From: Larix kaempferi | Lineage: Eukaryota > Streptophyta > Pinopsida > Pinales > Pinaceae | Length of the DNA stretch: 64,000 nucleotides | Reading direction: 5' to 3' | Assembly: GCA_027924585.1 (NCBI GenBank) | Contig: BSBM01000370.1 | Coordinates: 24,175,501-24,239,500, forward strand | Shown: one piece after another, positions 10,699-22,300 of the stretch | Position numbering within the stretch: the stretch's first letter is position 1 | How the letters are laid out: every line of letters starts with the position of its first letter | Translations under genes and position numbers: made by a program | The notes under the pieces: generated by a model | The model's database searches: none | What the model saw: only the letters and a program-made list of their open reading frames with translations | What the model was told of the DNA's origin: nothing

Positions 10699-13600
10699 TG
10701 TTATCACATATATAGTAGCCGGGCTACCATACATTATTTTTCTCATTCCAGTACACTATTCAGCCAGTTCCGTTACATTTGAGATGCCGAGATGAGCATC
10801 TATATTGGATCACTATCAGATTGTGGACAGCAGTTGCATTCCCCATGCCATGACTGAGTTTCAGGACACTCAGAGAGATGACCGATGTAGCCATTATACC
10901 ATTGGTACAGAGCAGTCAGTAGTGCCCAGAGTTACAGCAGCAGTTTCAGAGGACAGATGATGGTACAGGTTGATGTGCATTCAGGTATATGACTCAGCAG
11001 GTATATTACGGTGTTATGGTTAGATTGCTTTTATACTTATTCTTATAGCATGTCATAGCACTTAGTGTCATGATCTGGCGATCATATAGATACATGGACC
11101 TGGTTGACCTATTATATATATATATTACTGTCCCTGCTCAGACTTAGAAGTTCACTATTCATACTCATTGGTATTTACCCTCCTTAGGGAGAATAGAGGT
11201 GATCATTCAACCATACCTTGGCTTGCTAGTGTTGGCTTCATCTTTTCATTGTCTTCATCCATCCATGGCCTACCTTTTAGATTATCACCCTGACTTACTA
11301 CTTGACTAGTGGCATGGAGAACCTTTCCCCACTGTAGCCTCTGTATTGGATGAGCTTCCCTGTTTATTGTGTCTCGGCTCTGAGTTGGTGACAAAACTTA
11401 CCTACGGTGAGTTGGAGTTCCTTGTGAATTCCCCCTAGTCATTAAAGTTGTGTTGGCTAAACCTGAAACTTTTAGTGCTGCCATGAATACAAAATCTGGA
11501 AAAATGAAATGCTATATCTTGTGTGTGAAAGAAATGCCAATTGAAAATGGCCATGAAAAATAAAATGTTATATCTTTTGGAAAAATAAATACCTAGGTAA
11601 ACAAGTTGTCCATGACACACCTAGAAGTGCTCAGGTAAACAAGTGCCTTAAAAACACACCTGCAGCAGAAAGCCTAAAAATAAATGTAAATCTATGCAAT
11701 GTGTTTGTAAACACACATAGATCAAGGCTATGGAAACTTCAGGCCCAAAAAGCAATGGAACTTAAATGTTATATCTAAATAATTGCTGGCCTTGTTTGTA
11801 TTATGGATTGTGCGCATCTGTGAAGGTGAATAAACCCTCTTTAAACAACTCATCCATTTGTGAGACACCGCCATTCCCTGTGTTATTGCTCATTCAGTAT
11901 ATACTATGGTGTGTATTCCCTTTCCCTTGCCAAAGTGTCACAAAGTCAAGTCAGTCAAGTCATCCCTTGGCCTAGCCAGTTAATTTAAGCCTTCACCCTT
12001 CACTAGCAAATTGATCACAACTATGAAGTGAGTATGGTCCTGAAATTCTAGTCTGAGTAATAATAATAATTAACGACACTATATATGTGGATTTAGATCG
12101 CCAGTCATGATTACTCTGTGTTATAATTGTTATTCGAATAAGTTGTAGAGCATGTATTAACCTTGACACCTTGCAGCAGCTATGGATGATGGTCTGAGTT
12201 GTATTTGGTCTTGGTTAGACCTAGTTTGACCATGGAGGACCATGGGACATGAGATGTTAGACCTTATGATGATATGGATAGATGATATATGGTCTATGTA
12301 CACATACAGGATGATTCTATGCAGCAGCTACAGGGTTATGATGATGATTCTTGGGATACAGCAGTGTTTGGTCATTTACAGATCATTATTATTGGCCTTG
12401 TTCCGGTACATTGGATATTTATTTTGATCATGCAGAGATTCATATGGTGTATGAGTACACATCTTGGATAGATTTGGACCTTCTGAGTCCAATGGGACAG
12501 TTTGTTTTCAGTTCCGGGCACTTACAGTGATGATTGAGCCTCAGTAGGCTGTCCTAGTGCAGTTTTGGTCTGTTGGAGGCCCTGTCGGAGCAGAGATGAC
12601 TTTTATCCGGTTGACCTAGGGCGCTGATGATGGAGGGGGTGGTCCAGCCACTTGTTTTTACCATATTACCCCCCTCCCGGACACATTGGTGCCCTCACCT
12701 TGACAGCGCCATCACTCCAGGAGGCTGTTTGGGCAGTTTCACGCTTCCCGAGGCATTCCAGGATTGGTAGAAATGGCTATTGAGGAAATCGATTTGGGCT
12801 ACTGAGGCAAATTTATGGCATGGGATGATCAGTGATGATAGATCGGGACCTTTCACACCTTCTCCAGCAATTTCAGCTTCATCGGGGCCCGCATCCATCA
12901 CTTATGGCATTTTCTGTGGATTTTTGAGGTCTTTTGAGGACCACGACTTCACTAGGGAGGCACGATTTGGTACTTTCATGATTATTTATTGGTTATTGTG
13001 CCATGGGGATTAACCAAGGAGGGATAAAATTACCCCTTGGACCCACCATGAGCCTCTTATGATATTTTGTCATCATGATTTGGTGGGATTCCCCTCTCCT
13101 AGGGCGACTTTGTCCACTTATGTTATATTTTATGTGTGATCCATGTATTATATTGTTGAGCTCATCTCAACCATTGATTAGACTTTTGTATCTTATAATC
13201 TTAGCCACTCATTCAAAAAGTGGTTAGGGTTTTGGTGCCTCTCCTTCCTATTTAAAGGAGAGAGCCTCTCATTGTAAAGGGTCTTTGGCTCTTGGATTAT
13301 TGGTATAGAAAAATATTCTTGTGGAAATTCTTGTGGTCTCCTTTGCATCTGGTGTTCTTAGATGGTGATTGGAAAGTCTATTGCAACCTAGCATTTGGAA
13401 ATTGTGGTAAGATCTATCTTTTTTTGGAAATCATTGTTTGTCTACAGGAGGGCGACTTCAACAAGGGCGATTTTGCAAGGCTTCTTCAAATCGACTTTCT
13501 TGGCATTCGCTTGTATCAGGGGGTTATCATTAGTATCATTGTGATCTATGCTATCTTTCTGTTACTTCTTTTGTGGCATTAGTCTTATCTCTTGATGCAT

Positions 13601-15203
13601 CAAATTTGATATTGTTGACGTTTGTTGTGCAGGAGAGAGGGCGCATTGGCTTCTTGGACAAAATCGATTTGCATAGAAACTACCTCAAAGCTTCCAAATT
13701 GATCGGGATTGCATAGATCATCATCATCAAGGCATCTACAAGGTTACCCAGGTAAGATCCACAGGTTTGTTTCTCTTTCCTCTATCCAATCCATTTACAT
13801 AACTCATAAATTGTTAAAACCCTAAATATTTCAAAACCCCCATTTTACATTTTCTTAGATCTACTTAGATCTAGTGGGTTGTTGGGCATGATATTGAAAA
13901 CCCACCTCTATAGCATCCACGGCATCCCGGATCTATAGTTTGGTGAGGATTGGCTTCCGTTTGACCCCTCTCCCAAGCCAACTTAGCTTCTCCCAAGGAA
14001 GGCGCACTTCACCATTTGAGCAAGTTGACCTAGATCTAGTTGATGGGTGTTTCAGATTCCACTTGATTTGACATCTACACATCAAATAACATACACCCAG
14101 GTTGTCCCTTTCTTGGAATTTACCTTGTGGGCCCCATTCCACATTTTAAGGGATTTAATCCCCATTTTGGACCACTTGGAATACTTGAACTCAGATCTAC
14201 TAAGATCTAACCGGTGGATTGCCATGAAATTATAGATCCATACTCCTACCTGACCGATCTACTAGGATCTAAAGTTTGGATGCCATCCGACATGATTTGA
14301 CCCACCTAAACCCCATTTGAAGCCTCCTTGGGTAAAGTCGCACCACCTTGGAGAAGTGAGTTCACTCACTTCTAGGAACTGGGTACTTGAGATTATTGCA
14401 GATCTGAAACCGGAATAATTCAAAACCTAGGTCTAGACTGTCACTTTGTCAAATCTTGCCTTGGGGACTGCATTCCTTGTTTTTAGGGATTGTGGTCCAC
14501 TTGGGTTAAACCTAGATCTAGACACATTTAACCATCAAGACCTATACTGTCCACTTATCTCATGTTGTAGGAGTCCTAACCATAAGTCAACCCCACTTTG
14601 ACTCCACTTCCCAATTCCCAAGGCACTGGTTTCTCTACAAGGTAATTCAACTTTCCTAGATTGTTGGATTGACTTGTGGTTTAACTTAGGCATGGTAAAC
14701 TATACCTTTGAAGACATCATGAACCATGGTCAAGCTTGTCTCATGTACTAGTTAGCCCCAATACAACCCTTTAACTATCCTGCATTGGACACGGTTCCCA
14801 AGGCAGTGGATCTTTTGACATTGAACTAGTACACTAGCCCTAGATCTCACTATAAACATTATAAGTCACTCTTACATTCAACTATGAACCAAAGCTATAT
14901 CTATTGAACCCTCACTTGGCTTGTGACTTCATCCTTAGGTCTAGGATAAACCATACACCTAACTTCACTTGGAAATACCCTGATTTGGTGTCTCGGTTTT
15001 GATCTCTCCTATCGGGAGTAGATCGGGTCTCCCCCTTTGTTGTCTGGGCTAGATAACATAAAGCGAAGGTTGCCTCGACTGGCGTGACAACCATACATAT
15101 TGGAGGTCGAGGTGATTGTGGTTGCACCTTTCAAGTTGCCCTTCCCTATTGCCATCCATGACTGGATCCATCCATAGGGGTAACTACAGTTTAGGTGATA
15201 ACA
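10699..15203 (+). repeat. giant LTR, copy 2 (middle, shared)
   Basis: This 4,505-bp LTR serves as the 3' LTR of the first internal region and the 5' LTR of the second. No target duplication flanks it, as expected if it arose by recombination. About eight bases are private to it, all between roughly 10772 and 13797; none was found in its last 1.4 kb. Confidence 0.9.
13205..13256 (+). promoter_or_regulatory. putative LTR core promoter, copy 2
   Basis: Same CCACT/AGTGG inverted repeat and TATTTAAA (13249-13256) as in copy 1, unchanged. It could drive transcription of the second internal region. Confidence 0.45.
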
Positions 15204-15206
15204 TTT

Positions 15207-15224
15207 TGGCGCCGTTGTCGGGGA
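15207..15224 (+). promoter_or_regulatory. primer binding site, internal copy 2, one mismatch
   Basis: Same 18-base site as at 6509, but with T for C at the twelfth base (GTTGTCGGGG instead of GTTGCCGGGG). One mismatch to tRNA-Asp may weaken priming of this copy. C to T at a CpG is the expected decay of methylated DNA. Confidence 0.8.
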
Positions 15225-15549
15225 GGCAATAGCTTGCCCTAGTCCTTCCCGCATATACAAACGACACATATCTTGGTAGAAGAGTTAAATCTACCTGGCG
15301 ACTCCCAATCGTGACTCCGCTGAGGAGCGAGCTCATTTACATCCTTACAACACGAGAAGTAAAGTAAACTTAGATCAAGTTGAAGGAACCCCAATCACAT
15401 ATCGTAAAAGAGATCCTAAAGCACAACCATCTAACTACCTTTGGAAATTGGTTAACGATTCTCCAAACAGAGCTTCAGGATCCCCTTTGATCGAGTCGGT
15501 TCCTCCCTCATCTCCTAGTTCAAACTTAAACATAAACTTTCCAAATCCA

Positions 15550-18500
15550 ATGGCCGGAACAAACCCGGGAAACCAGAATGTTCCTCCACCACAAGCTCCT
15601 AGGATTTTTGGAAGAAAGGCAAAACCATCTCCTTTAGACTTTTCCCAAATCCAGGGTGCACCCCATGACATGCCTGAAAAGTATTTTGAAAAGGTTCCCA
15701 GATTTGATGGAGTATCCGCTATATCAATTGAAGACCACATTGATAAAGTATGGGAACACATGGAAGCATATGGAGCATCTGAGGAAGATGTGTTCATGAG
15801 GGGTCTCCTGGCATCCTTGGAAGGAGATGTTAGGAAGTGGTTTGACAGGTTGCCTGCCTCATCCATTGATGGGTATGATAACTTTGTCAACAAGCTAAAC
15901 AGTGAGTGGTCCCGAAAGTTAGATGGGAAATTTCTCTTACACCAACTTTTTGACATCAAGAAAAGAGAAAATGAAACAGTCCATGAGTTTAACATAAGAT
16001 TTGACAAGACTGTAGCTGTTATCCCTGAAGAAATTAGACCAAAAGATCAAGCAGTTGTCATTCACTACTTGAATGCTTTTGAGGGATGGGTTGGTTATCA
16101 GCTAAAGGATAAAAACCCAAATGACTTAAAGACCGCTCAATCAAATGCTAAAATGGCTGAACAAAATGTAGCATCCATGGGGAAACAAAACTTTTTCGAT
16201 CAATTCACCCCATCCACTTCCAGATCTGACCCTAGACTCCGAAAACCAAAGGAACCTGTGAGTGTGCCAAAGGAATCCAAGGACACTTTAGAAGTCATGC
16301 AAGAAATGATGAAACAATTAACTGTCCTAACTAAGAATGTGGCAAGTTTGAATGACCCTGAGAGACATAGGAATCCTTATGGCCCTAAACCTTACTGGAA
16401 TAATAATAGAAGGCCTGATGGGGATAGGGATAGACGACGACCTGAGTATCCAGAAAACTCTGAAAAGAAAGAAGTCAATTGGTGTGATGAAGAAGAAGAA
16501 ATACCCTCTGACACCATTGACCATGATGACCAACCAGAAAACATCAACTTTATAAATAATTTATCTTATGATGAAGACTTTGGAAGAATCCTTTTAGAAG
16601 AAGAGCCATGGGAGCAAGAAGATGATATAGTTGAAGAACCTAGCTCCACATGTTGTGCCTTAGAACTCCCAAAACCTAAAGAGAAACCAAAGTATCAAAT
16701 CTACAAACGAGGAAGTACCTCCCAGCCTTCTTTCCTTGATAAAGATAAAAAGGAAGAAGAAGATCTTGCCATAGATGATTATGATCTTAAGATTGATATG
16801 AAGAGAGAGTTAAGCAAGATAATGTGTAACATCCCTGTCACTGAGTTAATGAAGGTGCCTTCTGTTAGATGCCAAGTAGAGGAATTTTTCAATGGTATTG
16901 GCCAAGAGAAAACTCCTGAACCGGTCCTTGAATCATGTCATATCCAAAAGCTTAGTGGAACACAACCTAGTGAAACAGAAAAGGATCCGCCAATAAACAT
17001 CCATTCAGCCATTTATGAAAGAAAGAGCGGTGGTCACTCTCCCTTTTACCTTACCTTGCATATTCAAAACATGCTCCTTCATAACTGTATGTTGGATTCT
17101 GGAGCAGCAATGAACGTTATGCCTTTACAAGTCATGAAGGAAATGGGACTTGAAGTGACTAGGCCTTATGGAAATGTTTGTGGTATAGATTCCCGACGAG
17201 TACCGTCTTATGGCTTGATTAAAAACCTTAGGGCTGATCTTTTCGCATGTTCAGACATTTCTACTATGATGGATGTAGTTGTCATTGACTTACCCCCAGC
17301 ATATGGAATGCTTTTATCTAGAAAATGGGCAGCTGGTCTAGGTGGATACCTTATGATGGATTTATCATTTATTTGTGTTCCCAACCCTGATGGAGCTTTG
17401 ATTCGGGTTAACAGAGAACCTTGTTATAATGAGCATGTTGAATCTTTTGATGAAGGGTTGAAAAACACATATGGGGATGAATTATTAAATAATGCCAAAA
17501 CTAACCTTGTTGAAGATGAGGATGAGTTATATGAGGTTGATCAAAATATGTGTATGGTCATGGAAGATTCTGATTCTTTTTGGGAAGATAAGCAAATGAT
17601 TGAAATAACAAGAACAATTGGAAATGAATTTGTTGAGGAAATAGATGAATTGAGAGGACATGAAAATCAACCCCAAGACCGTGAACAAAACAATGAAAAC
17701 ATTCAAGAACCTTCTATAGAAGATCACACACTGGAAGGTGTTGAGGATGGCATAAGAAATATAGGAGGAGATGAAAGTTTGCTTGAGAATCAAGGCATGG
17801 AACAAACTCCCCCAACAGAAAACCTTCATGATCAAACAAACAATGAGGAAAACATTGAAAACCCAACACATGAAGATGAATTTGATGATATTAGGAGGGG
17901 AGAAAGAATTCCTTTCACTGTTAGGGAATGGTTTGCCTTGACTGATCACAATAGAGAGAGAGAAAGCCAAGGGCTTGCACCTATTTACCCATGGGAAAAC
18001 AATCTTGCAACATCTGTTAGAGTTGAAACAAATGAAGAGCCTGAAGCCACTTATTATTCTCATACAGAAAATTCTTTATCTCATTTATCCTTAGAAGACG
18101 GTAGCCTAATTCAAGTCCATGATAACTCTCTGAGTTGGGAAGAGGATGCCCTAATTAATGATGCTCCTGAAGGAGACTATAATCTAAATAACCTTTCTAT
18201 TTTTCAAACTCCTTCAGAGCCTCAAAGCCATGCTTTATCTACATATCCGCATATCCCTAGTTTCCTCCTACCATCTGAGTCATCTAGTCATGATCTTTCT
18301 CACATTCATACTTCCTCTACATTTCATCATGAGTCAGTTTCTCCCAGATTGGAAAACATGGTTATTCCTGTTCCTTCAGGGGAAGGTTCTAGTCATAACA
18401 CTGTCATATATAGAGAGCCACCTCCCTTGGAAGAACATAGAGACTTCTTAACTATAGGTGAAATTGTTAAAAGAGTTGTGTCTCCCCATGGGGAAGAGCC

Positions 18501-18915
18501 AAATGAGGTAATCCAAGAAACAAGAAGGGAAGTTAGGGAAGTCCTTGTTGGCACAGTTGCTATTTCCTTAGATGGTGGTCCACCCAGAATTGATGCAGTT
18601 CCTTCTAGGAGAAACTCAAGGATTGTCACACCTCAACTGCAAAACCCTGCCGAAATCCACCCCATGCCTATTCGTAACATTGGAATTATCCCTGAGTCAG
18701 TCAATAGAAATAGGTTTCTTACAGGAAGTCAAGTCATTATCCCCAACCATTTACTGCATATAATATCAGGACAAGCTAATGACTTATGGGTTGGACCTTT
18801 CACAGTAGAGCGATGCATTGATGGCATGTGCTTTCTGACCACTGGGAGTGGACGACGTATTTTATATCCTGTCCATCAGAGGGACTTGAGGGATCACATC
18901 CCTGATCCCACATAG
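15550..18915 (+). CDS. gag-protease polyprotein with integrase C-terminal-like tail, copy 2
   Basis: Second intact 1,121-aa frame, 8,698 bp downstream of the first and with the same domain order: gag about 40-230, LDSG protease near 516, acidic linker, integrase C-terminal-like tail from about 1059. Three amino-acid differences from copy 1 were seen by eye: Gln to Lys near residue 379, Gln to His near 927 and Ser to Tyr near 954, plus one silent change near 18618. None touches the visible catalytic motif. Both frames being free of stops suggests recent activity or very recent duplication. As in copy 1, reverse transcriptase, RNase H and integrase core are absent. Confidence 0.85.
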   Translation: MAGTNPGNQNVPPPQAPRIFGRKAKPSPLDFSQIQGAPHDMPEKYFEKVPRFDGVSAISIEDHIDKVWEHMEAYGASEEDVFMRGLLASLEGDVRKWFDRLPASSIDGYDNFVNKLNSEWSRKLDGKFLLHQLFDIKKRENETVHEFNIRFDKTVAVIPEEIRPKDQAVVIHYLNAFEGWVGYQLKDKNPNDLKTAQSNAKMAEQNVASMGKQNFFDQFTPSTSRSDPRLRKPKEPVSVPKESKDTLEVMQEMMKQLTVLTKNVASLNDPERHRNPYGPKPYWNNNRRPDGDRDRRRPEYPENSEKKEVNWCDEEEEIPSDTIDHDDQPENINFINNLSYDEDFGRILLEEEPWEQEDDIVEEPSSTCCALELPKPKEKPKYQIYKRGSTSQPSFLDKDKKEEEDLAIDDYDLKIDMKRELSKIMCNIPVTELMKVPSVRCQVEEFFNGIGQEKTPEPVLESCHIQKLSGTQPSETEKDPPINIHSAIYERKSGGHSPFYLTLHIQNMLLHNCMLDSGAAMNVMPLQVMKEMGLEVTRPYGNVCGIDSRRVPSYGLIKNLRADLFACSDISTMMDVVVIDLPPAYGMLLSRKWAAGLGGYLMMDLSFICVPNPDGALIRVNREPCYNEHVESFDEGLKNTYGDELLNNAKTNLVEDEDELYEVDQNMCMVMEDSDSFWEDKQMIEITRTIGNEFVEEIDELRGHENQPQDREQNNENIQEPSIEDHTLEGVEDGIRNIGGDESLLENQGMEQTPPTENLHDQTNNEENIENPTHEDEFDDIRRGERIPFTVREWFALTDHNRERESQGLAPIYPWENNLATSVRVETNEEPEATYYSHTENSLSHLSLEDGSLIQVHDNSLSWEEDALINDAPEGDYNLNNLSIFQTPSEPQSHALSTYPHIPSFLLPSESSSHDLSHIHTSSTFHHESVSPRLENMVIPVPSGEGSSHNTVIYREPPPLEEHRDFLTIGEIVKRVVSPHGEEPNEVIQETRREVREVLVGTVAISLDGGPPRIDAVPSRRNSRIVTPQLQNPAEIHPMPIRNIGIIPESVNRNRFLTGSQVIIPNHLLHIISGQANDLWVGPFTVERCIDGMCFLTTGSGRRILYPVHQRDLRDHIPDPT

Positions 18916-19396
18916 TTGGGATCTCTCCGCTTGCATTGCCTGGTAGATTAGGGTAGGTAGGAAACCAAATAATCCTACTTAGGCAGTAGTTAGTCTTTCA
19001 GCCATTGAGTCTGGCACCTTCTTAGTCTCTAAGCTCCTTTGTAAGCTCCTAGTTTAACTGAGTACCTGTCACTTTTTCTTTTCCTGCACAATAAATTTCA
19101 AATTTTGCAAATTATGTTAGTAGTTTAATTTACTTTTTGCATTTATACTTTATGCATTTATATTTCTGACATAGAGTAGATTTTATTTCAGTTGATTTTA
19201 TATTCTTCCCACACATGCGGCATGAGGTATTTTCTTTAGATGTTTGTGAATGCAGAAAATAGGTTGCAAGAATAAAGCTGGAAATAAAATGGTAGAGTGC
19301 TGGATCGTGGATTCGAGTAGCAGAGTTCGAGGACCAGAGATTCTGAGGTTCTCAAGCGCTCACTTCAGCCGAGCACTTGTCCCAGCCGGAGCCAGA
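18916..19396 (+). other. 3' non-coding part of internal region, copy 2
   Basis: Matches 10218-10698 apart from three point changes, two of them A to C within the last 40 bases before the LTR. Again no polypurine tract adjoins the LTR. Confidence 0.6.
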
Positions 19397-22300
19397 TGTT
19401 ATCACATATATAGTAGCCGGGCTACCATACATTATTTTTCTCATTCCAGTACACTATTCAGCCAGTTCCCTTACATTTGAGATGCCGAGATGAGCATCTA
19501 TATTGGATCACTATCAGATTGTGGACAGCAGTTGCATTCCCCATGCCATGACTGAGTTTCAGGACACTCAGAGAGATGACCGATGTAGCCATTATACCAT
19601 TGGTACAGAGCAGTCAGTAGTGCCCAGAGTTACAGCAGCAGTTTCAGAGGACAGATGATGGTACAGGTTGATGTGCATTCAGGTATATGACTCAGCAGGT
19701 ATATTACGGTGTTATGGTTAGATTGCTTTTATACTTATTCTTATAGCATGTCATAGCACTTAGTGTCATGATCTGGCGATCATATAGATACATGGACCTG
19801 GTTGACCTATTATATATATATATTACTGTCCCTGCTCAGACTTAGAAGTTCACTATTCATACTCATTGGTATTTACCCTCCTTAGGGAGAATAGAGGTGA
19901 TCATTCAACCATACCTTGGCTTGCTAGTGTTGGCTTCATCTTTTCATTGTCTTCATCCATCCATGGCCTACCTTTTAGATTATCACCCTGACTTACTACT
20001 TGACTAGTGGCATGGAGGACCTTTCCCCACTGTAGCCTCTGTATTGGATGAGCTTCCCTGTTTATTGTGTCTCGGCTCTGAGTTGGTGACAAAACTTACC
20101 TACGGTGAGTTGGAGTTCCTTGTGAATTCCCCCTAGTCATTAAAGTTGTGTTGGCTAAACCTGAAACTTTTAGTGCTGCCATGAATACAAAATCTGGAAA
20201 AATGAAATGCTATATCTTGTGTGTGAAAGAAATGCCAATTGAAAATGGCCATGAAAAATAAAATGTTATATCTTTTGGAAAAATAAATACCTAGGTAAAC
20301 AAGTTGTCCATGACACACCTAGAAGTGCTCAGGTAAACAAGTGCCTTAAAAACACACCTGCAGCAGAAAGCCTAAAAATAAATGTAAATCTATGCAATGT
20401 GTTTGTAAACACACATAGATCAAGGCTATGGAAACTTCAGGCCCAAAAAGCAATGGAACTTAAATGTTATATCTAAATAATTGCTGGCCTTGTTTGTATT
20501 ATGGATTGTGCGCATCTGTGAAGGTGAATAAACCCTCTTTAAACAACTCATCCATTTGTGAGACACCGCCATTCCCTGTGTTATTGCTCATTCAGTATAT
20601 ACTATGGTGTGTATTCCCTTTCCCTTGCCAAAGTGTCACAAAGTCAAGTCAGTCAAGTCATCCCTTGGCCTAGCCAGTTAATTTAAGCCTTCACCCTTCA
20701 CTAGCAAATTGATCACAACTATGAAGTGAGTATGGTCCTGAAAGTCTAGTCTGAGTAATAATAATAATTAACGACACTATATATGTGGATTTAGATCGCC
20801 AGTCATGATTACTCTGTGTTATAATTGTTATTCGAATAAGTTGTAGAGCATGTATTAACCTTGACACCTTGCAGCAGCTATGGATGATGGTCTGAGTTGT
20901 ATTTGGTCTTGGTTAGACCTAGTTTGACCATGGAGGACCATGGGACATGAGATGTTAGACCTTATGATGATATGGATAGATGATATATGGTCTATGTACA
21001 CATACAGGATGATTCTATGCAGCAGCTACAGGGTTATGATGATGATTCTTGGGATACAGCAGTGTTTGGTCATTTACAGATCATTATTATTGGCCTTGTT
21101 CCGGTACATTGGATATTTATTTTGATCATGCAGAGATTCATATGGTGTATGAGTACACATCTTGGATAGATTTGGACCTTCTGAGTCCAATGGGACAGTT
21201 TGTTTTCAGTTCCGGGCACTTACAGTGATGATTGAGCCTCAGTAGGCTGTCCTAGTGCAGTTTTGGTCTGTTGGAGGCCCTGTCGGAGCAGAGATGACTT
21301 TTATCCGGTTGACCTAGGGCGCTGATGATGGAGGGGGTGGTCCAGCCACTTGTTTTTACCATATTACCCCCCTCCCGGACACATTGGTGCCCTCACCTTG
21401 ACAACGCCATCACTCCAGGAGGCTGTTTGGGCAGTTTCACGCTTCCCGAGGCATTTCAGGATTGGTAGAAATGGCTATTGAGGAAATCGATTTGGGCTAC
21501 TGAGGCAAAGTTATGGCATGGGATGATCAGTGATGATAGATCGGGACCTTACACACCTTCTCCAGCAGTTTCAGCTTCATCGGGGCCCGCATCCATCACT
21601 TATGGCATTTTCTGTGGATTTTTGAGGTCTTTTGAGGACCACGACTTCACTAGGGAGGCACGATTTGGTACTTTCATGATTATTTATTGGTTATTGTGCC
21701 ATGGGGATTGACCAAGGAGGGATAAAATTACCCCTTGGACCCACCATGAGCCTCTTATGATATTTTGTCATCATGATTTGGTGGGATTCCCCTCTCCTAG
21801 GGCGACTTTGTCCACTTATGTTATATTTTATGTGTGATCCATGTATTATATTGTTGAGCTCATCTCAACCATTGATTAGACTTTTGTATCTTATAATCTT
21901 ATCCACTCATTCAAAAAGTGGTTAGGGTTTTGGTGCCTCTCCTTCCTATTTAAAGGAGAGAGCCTCTCATTGTAAAGGGTCTTTGGCTCTTGGATTATTG
22001 GTATAGAAAAATATTCTTGTGGAAATTCTTGTGGTCTCCTTTGCATCTGGTGTTCTTAGATGGTGATTGGAAAGTCTATTGCAACCTAGCATTTGGAAAT
22101 TGTGGTAAGATCTATCTTTTTTTGGAAATCATTGTTTGTCTACAGGAGGGCGACTTCAACAAGGGCGATTTTGCAAGGCTTCTTCAAATCGACTTTCTTG
22201 GCATTCGCTTGTATCAGGGGGTTATCATTAGTATCATTGTGATCTATGCTATCTTTCTGTTACTTCTTTTGTGGCATTAGTCTTATCTCTTGATGCATCA

